A stretch of 64,000 bases of DNA from Seminavis robusta. Lineage: Eukaryota > Bacillariophyta > Bacillariophyceae > Naviculales > Naviculaceae. The stretch lies in NCBI GenBank assembly GCA_903772945.1, contig CAICTM010000296.1:1-64000 (forward strand), written 5' to 3'. This document shows positions 53,047 through 61,725 of this stretch, in pieces (within the stretch, counting starts at the first letter, position 1; every line of letters begins with the position of its first letter). The notes beneath the pieces are model-generated. The model made no database searches. It was not told the origin of the DNA and was given only the letters and a program-made list of their open reading frames with translations. Made by a program: the position numbers and the translations under genes.

Positions 53047-56000
53047 ATGGTTTCAGAAACAGAAGAAAAAGAACCCGAAGTTGATTGGGGATCACCATCA
53101 CCACATGGGTCTAATGCTCCGACCTCTCCAGAAGAGCCACAACATGAAACATCACAGTCCCTGTTTAATGATGCAGCGAACCAGAGCTTCACTTATTCTG
53201 CAGAAGAAATGGGTGTAAGCTTGGCGTCTCTACAGAGCCAGTCAATCGGGAGCAACAACTTCAAGGGTGTCCAGTTTGAGCTACAGGAGGTAGTAGCAGA
53301 ACTAGACGAAGCAGAGTCCAACAGTGAGTCGGCCGGTTCGATTGATTGGGACCAGATTGGACGAGATGGTCGTAACAGTTTTACCAAGAGCACTTTGACT
53401 CTATACAATCTCTGTTGGTGGCTATTCAAGTGGCCAATCCTTCTCATCAGTTATCTATTAGATGCCTTGGGGTGTAAGCGATTGTTGGGCTTAGATGAGC
53501 CCGATGTTGCTCCTGGGCCTCTAGCAGTGGAGGCCGCTCCGGCAGTCCAAGGAGCAACACTTGCTACTGCAACTGCTGTGGCAATGGCAGCTGGCATTGC
53601 CATCACTGCTGCAGTGGTGGCCACTAGGACTCCCGGTGCAATCCCACCAGCTGACATCTACTCCAGACCTTTCTGCAACAGCTCCTCTGCTGATGATTAT
53701 GAGGTCAAGACGGGCATTACACGCATAGTTGTGCAGAACGTTACTCCCAAGGAGGTCAATGCCAACAAAGACAACCTGGAAGAGGCATTCCGTGACATCT
53801 TCAATAACCAGACTGATGGATGTGATGATGAATATGATCGTTTCATGCTGGGCAATGAACTGTTAGAGGCAGAAAATATCACAGCAGGAGACATCCCTTT
53901 GACACTCACCATCTGGGAATCCAATGTCAGCTGCAACGGCTGCCCAGATAACAACCCCCTCTTTGATGAGGGTCCAACTAGAGGTCATCCAAACGAGGCA
54001 AACGACGATACAGAAATCAATCTAAGGTTCCATGATTTGGTTACTCGAATGTCACAGGAGATTGCCGCTACCATCGATGACACCTCTAAGAAAGTGGATG
54101 GTCCTACCCTAACCCACCCACAACAATCCACACCCAAGACACGGAATACTCCCATTGTGTATATTGATGCTGTAGATCCAAACAACCCAGATGTGATTGT
54201 TGAAAGCCATGGAATCATGCCAGATGGGATGATTGACAGCCAAGGAACTATGCCAGAGAAGATGGAGGTTCCCAGCAAGGAGATTCCTCCCATTACAAGC
54301 AATATTCCAGAAAACAGTGGTAGAGGCAATGAAACAGCGCCGAATGACCAGGAAACCTCAGTTGCTACTCATGAGGACCAGCCTACTGCTACAACTGCAA
54401 ACATTTCGGCCCCGTCAACTCCAAACCTGAACGATAACCAGGCACCATCAACCAAAGACGACAACCAGGCACCATCAGCTTCAAATGGGAACCATGAAAA
54501 CAACCCAAGTAGTACACCCACAACCAGCAACAACCCAGGCAACCAGGCTCCATCCACCTCAAATGACAATAGCACAGAAGCACCTTCCATCACCAATGAT
54601 AACAACCAAGCTCCATCAACTGCAAATGCCAGCAGTCAAGCCCCGGCTTCCCAAAACAACAACTATACATCACCAACAGATGCCAGCGGGTCCGCACCTT
54701 CTTCCACCACTGCTATTCCTAGTAAGCATATGGGAAACATACCTCTCCCGCCTGCAGCATCTACCAATGCAGCACCAAGTGTTTTCAATGGGGTGCCTGG
54801 TAACAACAACCAGAATCCCACAGTTCAGTCAGGATTTAGCAGTCCTCATGGTCGGGATATACCCTCCAATGATCCTGCTGCCTCCATTCCAACAACAGGA
54901 GGACCTACAAGTGGTTCTAGAGGACCTGTTGCTGCAACAAGCCATCATAGTGTTCAAAACAACAACTATACATCGCCAGCAGATGCCAGTGGGTCCGCAC
55001 CTTCTTCCACCACTGCTTTTCCTAGTAATCATACGGGAAACACACCTCTGTCGCCTGCAGCATCTACAAATGTGGTGCCTGGTGAAAACCATCAAAGTCC
55101 TACGGTTCAGTCTGGATTTGGTAGTCCTCCTGCTCCAGATATGACCACCAATGTCCCTGCTGCTGCCATTCCAACGATAGGCGGCCCTCCAAGTGTACCT
55201 ACTGGACCTATTGAGGTTTCCATTTTGGCAACAAGTGGACCCACAATAATACTTCCAAGTTCCTCAGCTGCGCCCACAGGTATCGAGAAACAAACTCTGT
55301 CTCCCTCAGCAGTTGAAATTCCCAAATCATTTTCCAACAACGATGGCAATGTTCCTACAGTCTTTCCACCAATACCTGGGACTGCAACACCTCAGCCTAC
55401 ACTCAAAACCACCGTTGAGTCTACCCTTGCACCATCACCACAACCCACTTATGAGCCCACACCTCAACCAAGTCCTGATCCAACTCCAGAGCCAACTGTC
55501 CAACCCACCCCTAAACCAACCAATGAACCCACACCTGAACCTACACAAGAACCAACCAATGATCCCACCGCCAGAACTACCCAGCCCACCCATGAACCAA
55601 CCAATGAGCCCTCCCTGCAGCCTACACAAGAATCAACAGATGAGTCCACCAGTAGAGTACTCGAAACAAGTCATGTTTTTGTTGTCCTCACTGGAGAAAC
55701 ACCAATCAGTGGCAATCTACCTCAGGGCCCTCTTGTTTCAGCCCTTGTTGCTGCTACCATTGACTCAACCAACTTGGAAAACAATCAGATCAATGTCAAT
55801 GACATATCAGTTGCAGCACAAACTCAACTCAGCGAAACATACAACATTGTGGCAATTGACTTTGCTGTAAATGACAACCAAGAGGACAACATTGTGGAGC
55901 AAATTCTATCTCAGGACAACTCGCCAACCTTTGAATCTATGCTTACCGACAGAATCACAAACCAAGGGCTTGAGGTAGTGGATGTCTTGGAAACGTTAGA

Positions 56001-58095
56001 TGACTGGAATATGGTCGAGGAAGCCTTCTTTGTAACTTTTAATGGGACAACAGGAGGCCTTTTGGAGATTCATGATCTTGGCGAAGTCTTAATCAATTCA
56101 TACGAATCCCTGAATCTGGATGCAGGGCCAGTCATAGTTGGGGTGACTGTCGTGGGAGATACACCCTTGCAGGGTGGTATGATTGCAGTTGAGTACAGTG
56201 TCTCATCGCGTCCTTCGGGGATTGCCACTATCTTGTTGGATGATGAACACACTCGGAAGGTCGTCCAAGCAACATCAACAGCAGTAGCATCCAGTGGCGC
56301 TCAGGCTGTTGCCGTGCTTGGTTCGCTTACAGCTGAAGTTGTTGGGTTTGTGCTCGTGAATGCGGATACTGGTAATGATGTTAGAGAGATTACCGATGGA
56401 GACGTGATTGATCTCCATGATGTCCGCCGCCAGCAAAATTCTCGAATGTTGCAGAATCAGCCAGTCCCCAACCTAAACATGCGTGTAATCACAAAACCAG
56501 TAAGGCTGGAGGGTGTAACTTTCTATGAGAATGGTGCCATGATGGGGACTGAGACTGTGTACCCTTATTGCTTGGCAGGACAAGATGGTGCTGGAAACTA
56601 TCTCCCCAGCCAAACTCTGGTAACCACAACAAACTCTCTTGTTCTTCGGGCAGTGCCAACTCTTCTTGGCATGCAAGGGATGCCCTTGGAAATCACAATA
56701 AGCATTGTGTCACCACCAGTGCAGGAAGACTATTTCATATCCTTCAGTGGGCCTTCATCAGGATGGCTAGAGCCAGATATGTTGGATGCCTTTGTGGGTG
56801 TACAGGTTGAACAACCTGTCTTGACTTCAAGTGGAAGCTTTTACTTGGAATTCATAGTGACGTCTAGTCCAGTGGCCTTGGATGATGACCTCATAGTGGC
56901 GGTGGCAGAGTTTCTACAGGAGTACAATGTTCAAATCCAGGATACTGGAGCTATTGCTGAGTCATTGTCCTTGTCTTGGACGTTGGATCCGCAGATTCGT
57001 TCTTCTCCATCAGCAACCCCCAGTGTTCAACCTAGCTCTTCGCTAAGTGCCAATCCCAGCAACAGCCAGGCTCCATCAGTATCTCCTAGTTTGCAACCAA
57101 GTTCATTACCAAGTGCCAGTCCCAGTGAGTTTCCATCATCAACCCCATCATCATGGCCATCCAGAGTTCCAAGCACCAGTCCATCAACACTGCCCTCTGT
57201 ATCTTTAGCCCCATCATCAAGCCCATCATTGCTGCCATCGACAAATCCAAGCTCTGGTCGATCCTCCATGCCCTCAAAATCTTTGACGCCATCTTCACCT
57301 CCATCATTATTGCCATCAGCAAATCCAAGCTCTGGTCCTTCCTCCATGCCCTCCATTTCGGCCATACCATCTACAAGACCGAGCATTGATCCATCCTCAA
57401 TGCAATCAAAAACTCCTTCGTCAGGTCCATCTCTTCCAATCTTACCATCTATTCAGCCATCGGCCAATCCATCCTCAGGTCCCAGTTTCGGTCCATCTGA
57501 TGGCCCCTCAACAAGTCCAACCACGAGCCCATATGTGGGGCCTTCCCCATTCCCAAGCACAGGTCCTTCTGGTTCTTCATCCTCAAGTCCTAGTCCTGGT
57601 TCATCTATTTCACCCTCCACAAGTCCAAGCACTAGGCTATTATATGGACCATCTGCAAACCCAAGCATCAGTACAAGCAATGCTCCATCATCAACTCCTA
57701 GCATGGTTCCACCTGATCTACCCTCAACAAGTCCAAGTGAAAGTCCAACATCCGTGCCGTCCCAAACGCCAGCATCGACACCAACAAACACTCCATCTGC
57801 AGCACCTTCAAAGAACCCAACCCTTCCAACACCACAGCCCATGAATCAGCCAACCACCCAACCAACCCAACAGCCCTCCAATCAGCCAACACTTTCCCCC
57901 ACGAGAGCACCCACAAAGTCCCCAACAAAAACTCCCAGCAATGCACCCACTAGAGCTCCTACTGACCCACCAACAAATTTAACGCTCGGAGTCCCAAATT
58001 CTGGGAGACCCCACTCCCAGAATCTGGGAGTCTCACTATTCTCGGCGGCTCGTCCACCTTTAAACCTTGTCACGATGGCAACATCAAACTGTTAG
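53047..58095 (+). CDS. Giant PT/PSPS-stalk surface protein with three novel-domain repeats
   Basis: One uninterrupted frame of 1682 residues. The N-terminal 110 are acidic and polar. Hydrophobic segments at about 116-143 (YNLCWWLFKWPILLISYLLD) and 168-195 (Ala/Val-rich) suggest membrane anchoring with no classical signal peptide. A Cys-containing domain (210-330) is followed by Asn/Ser/Thr-rich linkers and a P-T-P repeat stalk (791-868). Three related domains then follow at about 877-988, 992-1105 and 1227-1310. Their starts are FVVLTGETPISG, FFVTFNGTTGG and YFISFSGPSSGW. A P-S-x-P stalk (1318-1638) and a P-T-x-A-P tail complete it. Such stalks are typical of diatom wall or adhesive proteins. 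The last 35 residues past NLTLGV read into a hairpin and repeat DNA and look foreign. Domain function unknown. Confidence 0.85.
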   Translation: MVSETEEKEPEVDWGSPSPHGSNAPTSPEEPQHETSQSLFNDAANQSFTYSAEEMGVSLASLQSQSIGSNNFKGVQFELQEVVAELDEAESNSESAGSIDWDQIGRDGRNSFTKSTLTLYNLCWWLFKWPILLISYLLDALGCKRLLGLDEPDVAPGPLAVEAAPAVQGATLATATAVAMAAGIAITAAVVATRTPGAIPPADIYSRPFCNSSSADDYEVKTGITRIVVQNVTPKEVNANKDNLEEAFRDIFNNQTDGCDDEYDRFMLGNELLEAENITAGDIPLTLTIWESNVSCNGCPDNNPLFDEGPTRGHPNEANDDTEINLRFHDLVTRMSQEIAATIDDTSKKVDGPTLTHPQQSTPKTRNTPIVYIDAVDPNNPDVIVESHGIMPDGMIDSQGTMPEKMEVPSKEIPPITSNIPENSGRGNETAPNDQETSVATHEDQPTATTANISAPSTPNLNDNQAPSTKDDNQAPSASNGNHENNPSSTPTTSNNPGNQAPSTSNDNSTEAPSITNDNNQAPSTANASSQAPASQNNNYTSPTDASGSAPSSTTAIPSKHMGNIPLPPAASTNAAPSVFNGVPGNNNQNPTVQSGFSSPHGRDIPSNDPAASIPTTGGPTSGSRGPVAATSHHSVQNNNYTSPADASGSAPSSTTAFPSNHTGNTPLSPAASTNVVPGENHQSPTVQSGFGSPPAPDMTTNVPAAAIPTIGGPPSVPTGPIEVSILATSGPTIILPSSSAAPTGIEKQTLSPSAVEIPKSFSNNDGNVPTVFPPIPGTATPQPTLKTTVESTLAPSPQPTYEPTPQPSPDPTPEPTVQPTPKPTNEPTPEPTQEPTNDPTARTTQPTHEPTNEPSLQPTQESTDESTSRVLETSHVFVVLTGETPISGNLPQGPLVSALVAATIDSTNLENNQINVNDISVAAQTQLSETYNIVAIDFAVNDNQEDNIVEQILSQDNSPTFESMLTDRITNQGLEVVDVLETLDDWNMVEEAFFVTFNGTTGGLLEIHDLGEVLINSYESLNLDAGPVIVGVTVVGDTPLQGGMIAVEYSVSSRPSGIATILLDDEHTRKVVQATSTAVASSGAQAVAVLGSLTAEVVGFVLVNADTGNDVREITDGDVIDLHDVRRQQNSRMLQNQPVPNLNMRVITKPVRLEGVTFYENGAMMGTETVYPYCLAGQDGAGNYLPSQTLVTTTNSLVLRAVPTLLGMQGMPLEITISIVSPPVQEDYFISFSGPSSGWLEPDMLDAFVGVQVEQPVLTSSGSFYLEFIVTSSPVALDDDLIVAVAEFLQEYNVQIQDTGAIAESLSLSWTLDPQIRSSPSATPSVQPSSSLSANPSNSQAPSVSPSLQPSSLPSASPSEFPSSTPSSWPSRVPSTSPSTLPSVSLAPSSSPSLLPSTNPSSGRSSMPSKSLTPSSPPSLLPSANPSSGPSSMPSISAIPSTRPSIDPSSMQSKTPSSGPSLPILPSIQPSANPSSGPSFGPSDGPSTSPTTSPYVGPSPFPSTGPSGSSSSSPSPGSSISPSTSPSTRLLYGPSANPSISTSNAPSSTPSMVPPDLPSTSPSESPTSVPSQTPASTPTNTPSAAPSKNPTLPTPQPMNQPTTQPTQQPSNQPTLSPTRAPTKSPTKTPSNAPTRAPTDPPTNLTLGVPNSGRPHSQNLGVSLFSAARPPLNLVTMATSNC
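57989..58032. repeat. 19-bp imperfect inverted repeat at gene 3' end
   Basis: The inner arms ATTCTGGGAG / CTCCCAGAAT pair perfectly around ACCCCA, and the outer bases extend pairing to about 17 of 19. It lies inside the last codons of the giant gene, where the PT repeat breaks off. Confidence 0.75.
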
Positions 58096-58267
58096 TATAG
58101 GTAGTAACCATGGACGACCATGCATCATGCAGCTACCATCGGTTGGTCTGGAGTAGCTTCCGGTATTCTCGGCGGCTCGTCCACCTTTAAACCTTGTCAC
58201 GATGGCAACATCAAACTGTTAGTATAGGTAGTAACCAATGGACGACCATGCATCATGCAGCTACCAT
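58037..58267 (+). repeat. 127-bp-period direct repeat
   Basis: TATTCTCGGCGGCTCGTCCA and what follows, to GCAGCTACCAT, occurs at 58037-58139 and again at 58164-58267, differing by one inserted A. The first copy contains the stop codon of the giant gene. Confidence 0.9.
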
Positions 58268-59672
58268 TTCCGTCGATCATCGCTTGTCCACAGCTTCGCA
58301 TGACAATCGCGCAAACAAGGGATGTTCGATGATGAATGCAAAACCCGAGTAATTCTGTCGGCTCATGACAATCCCCGGTAACATATAAAGTATCGGAGTC
58401 CGAAACCCATCTGAATGGGAAAAGGCATGTCCCGAATATCGGTCTGGCCGGTATTGGTCCGGGCCAACTCCTCAATCTTCCCAGCGATGTGGGAAGCAGG
58501 TCACCCTCCGCACACTCGATGCCCTTTCGCAGGAGTAGACGTCGGCGCCCCTACCTTGTGGCTCGCATACAACAGATAGCGTTCCCAATGCTGAGCAGGC
58601 TCCGACTCCAATCGAACCAAACTTGAGGTAAGGGCTCTCACGTGCTGCCTGAATATACACCAAAACTCCTGGTAACTTTGTTCGCGTTGATGTTTGTTGT
58701 ACTCGTACTTCTCAGCACCAGGAACGTCGTATTGACCAAAAAACTTTTGAGGAGTTTAAGTGCACACCCTGTTATGAGCAATGCGCAACTGTCCTAACGC
58801 CAAACTGTGTCACTGACGATGGTTCACGCAAGAGCCCTGACTCTACATAACCGACAAGAGTGGTTCCTTGGATAACTGGACTTACAGTTTGTGCAACCCA
58901 TGAGAGCACAATGGCTGTCACAACGCCGCAGCCACAACAAGCGGAAAAGTCGCAGACCAAGGGCTTTAGCGCAGGGAGCCTGGCAGAACGATACCGAAAG
59001 TGGCAGTGCCCAAGTCTGGAGCGCGCAAACATGGACCAGAAGAAGAGGGCGACACCCAACAACAGAAACCAGGACGAAGTAAAGGCGTTTTTGAGCGGGG
59101 AGAGAAAGGAATCCGAAAGGCAGATGCAACCCTGAGAGCGGGCCAGTGCGGGTGGAGTCGCAGGGAAACGTGTAAAGTGTGAAGAGGACGACGAACTAAT
59201 ACAAAGTGGAAAGAAGGTTTGAGCTGAAGGCCGGAGACCTTTAATGAGAGACACGCACTCACAAACCAATGGGTCATGGTGATAATTCGGGGGCAGAAAG
59301 CGATTGAAGATAATGAAAGGTACCGCTAGCGACCGACTATGTCTAGGTAACTCCGCATCAACGGCTGACAGCAAGATACAGAGCAGCACTAGAGACGGCA
59401 AGCAATACCGCGTACTAGGTCGTACTCGCCTCCGTTGCACTGACAGATGGACAAGGAAACGGAGCAAGTGGGAGAGCATGATCCTGCTGTGCTTGCCGCT
59501 CAGTTGCATTAAGGAGGTTCAACCTCAGGCAGCAATGTGTGATTGGGCACCGACTGGAGCTGCTCTAGATGAAGCGAGGTTACTCAGATTGAAAACCCCG
59601 GCCATTCTCCGTGTATTGCGCAGAGATCTATGACGAAAGGCCTTGAGATTGAAACGGCTCCTATTCCCGGCT
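58268..59672. other. Unassigned region before assembly gap
   Basis: Long opposing frames (58772-59509 minus, 58860-59135 plus) overlap each other and show no domain; the minus frame is Ser/Leu/Arg-rich and probably spurious. I see no gene or element that I can name. Confidence 0.5.
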
Positions 59673-59697
59673 NNNNNNNNNNNNNNNNNNNNNNNNN
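59673..59697. other. Assembly gap (25 N)
   Basis: A run of 25 N is a sequencing or scaffolding gap, so the order and distance of the two sides are not guaranteed. Confidence 0.99.
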
Positions 59698-61722
59698 GGC
59701 ATGAAAGAGGTAGTAGTCACTAGGATGGCCAAGTCGTTGGTGCCACAGAAGTCTTTCAGTAGACTCCTTGATAGCATTGATGGGAGTGTGGTGTTGAATG
59801 TATTGATGGTATGGGAGATTGTGGAAGGATTTTGGGGTGACAGAAAGCTCTTTTCGGAGATTTTCAAGCTCACACTCTTGGTAGGAAAAGATGTTGAAGA
59901 GGGTTGCTTGGTGGCAAGCCTCAGTGAAGTCATCGTCGGTAGGAAAGGGCACAGCCATCTCAGTATCAGAAGGATAGGGAAGTAGTAAAGAAGCAGTGTA
60001 ACACTTGCCATGTTTCAGTACACCGTGGACAAGTAGATTCTGGGATTGACGAAGTTTGTGGACACAAGTATAGGTGAAGGTACCAGCATCATTGTACTTG
60101 TGAAGTGTTTCAGATTGAAAGTCATTGGATTTTAGACCAGCAGCTTTCACAAAGTCTCTTTCGTCAATGAGAGTTGTTCGAAGAGTGGGACTGTAGAAGG
60201 TTCGAACTGCAAGGAAACCAGATGGTGTAGCAGCAGGAACATGCAGATATCCGACACCTTTGGGATAAGCATCAGAACCTTCAGTTGCTGGGAGAAGTCT
60301 CACCGGACAAGGATGAGAAGGAGTGAAAGGTTGATAGTTGTGCAGCAAGGACAAAGTACCTGTACAAGTAACATGTGCTCCAGTGTCAATCTGAGCTCGA
60401 AAAGTGTCTGGATCGTCATCGACTGAAGGTGCTTCAATTTCTGGTGGAATGGGAGCTGATGGATCATCTAATACATCAATGTTGGAAGTCCAAAAAGGTG
60501 TAGCACAATCAAGGGCATTCAAATGAGCCCTCCCCTCATCAAAAGAATCCAAAGAATCCAAAGAATCAATGGAAGCAACTGAAGAGGAGCTGTCCAGAGA
60601 TGGAAGATGACACAGAGATGGAAGACTAGAGGTATCAGTAGGGTCGTCATCAGAGACTGTCTCAATGCAGGGAGCAGTTGGACATGGACTGGAAGAAACA
60701 TTGGAAACTGGCAACGTTGAACTAGAAGAATGGAGACTGTGATCAGCGGGAGACGAAAGCCCTATTGGGGTCTCCATATTCGTCCCGCAAGAATGCAGTG
60801 TGGGTAGGACCAAAGTTGGGCGGCGCTCCATGGTGTTTAGGAGCGGCCCATCTGAAAATCCGCCATTGGATCTTCACTTGAGTCAGAACGGGAGTCAGGA
60901 CTGGGAGTGAAGGTGTCAACAAAGTTGGTAGAAACAGATGTAGGATTGGATGGAAAGGCTCTATCGCGAGCTGAAGTCTCTCGACGTAACTGTTGGCACC
61001 AACGGATGTAATGATCTCGAAGAAATGAGGTGTTGTGGAGTACATCACAATCATCAAATCTGTGTCGAGAACCACAAACGATACAGTTGGGTGCATCAGC
61101 AAAGGCAGGTTGTGCCTGGATACGATGGATACAAGCACTGTAAACATGAAACAACTCCTTCTTGTGATTAGGGCAAGAAATGGAAGACGCATCATCAGTA
61201 AGAGAGTCCAAAGTTTCCTCAGAAGTTGTAGTGGACAGTGTAGGTGCCTCTGAGCCAAGTTGGAGGTGATGAACTGGAACTGAAAGTGGAGTTGATGATG
61301 CACGATTAGCAGGTGGTGTAGATCGCTGTGGTGATGGAATGTAGCTACCACGGGGTTGCATGGATCCAAAAGAAGGTCGTCTAGCTGGAGTAGAATAGTT
61401 TCTGGATCGTGGAAGGGACTGTCGAGTTTGATGGGCAGGACTATCAACCATTGCAAGCATCTTCTCCAAAGTTTGCAACAATTTGATGGCCTTGATACTT
61501 GTGGAGATTGTGAGCTTGTCGGCGTTCATCACGACTGCATCGATTCAAGAAATCTGCATGCTTGGTGCCAGCAATGAAGTTGTCAATTTCAGTCTCATTG
61601 GTAAGATCTAAAGAGATATCTTGAATGAGAGCTCGAAGTTGCTGGTAGTCTGTGTATCGTTGAAAGTACTGAAGAAGTGATTCATCACGTTGCTTGGGGT
61701 ATCCTCTAAAGGCCTCAAGCAT
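59698..61722 (-). mobile_element. Ty1/copia LTR-retroelement fossil (diatom CoDi-like), partial
   Basis: Read on the minus strand, the order is a gag-like part (about 61722-60850) with a CCHC-type knuckle (CIVCGSRHRFDDC), an aspartic protease (DTGAH near 60390), and a GAG-pre-integrase segment (LLWHQRLGHP near 59735). This is the 5' half of a copia polyprotein. No reverse transcriptase or LTR pair is seen, and the element is broken and bounded on one side by the assembly gap. It abuts directly on a host-gene copy at 61726. Its age cannot be read without LTRs. Confidence 0.85.
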
Positions 61723-61725
61723 CTC

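Noticed and set aside
57453-57842. Minus-strand Gly/Asp-rich ORF opposite the PSPS stalk
   Set aside because: A shadow of the repeat on the other strand; the same pattern occurs opposite every PSPS/PT region (36302-37002, 24541-25024, 63520-63909).
58772-59509. 245-codon minus-strand ORF
   Set aside because: No domain; it overlaps a plus-strand frame of similar quality, and its composition looks like chance.
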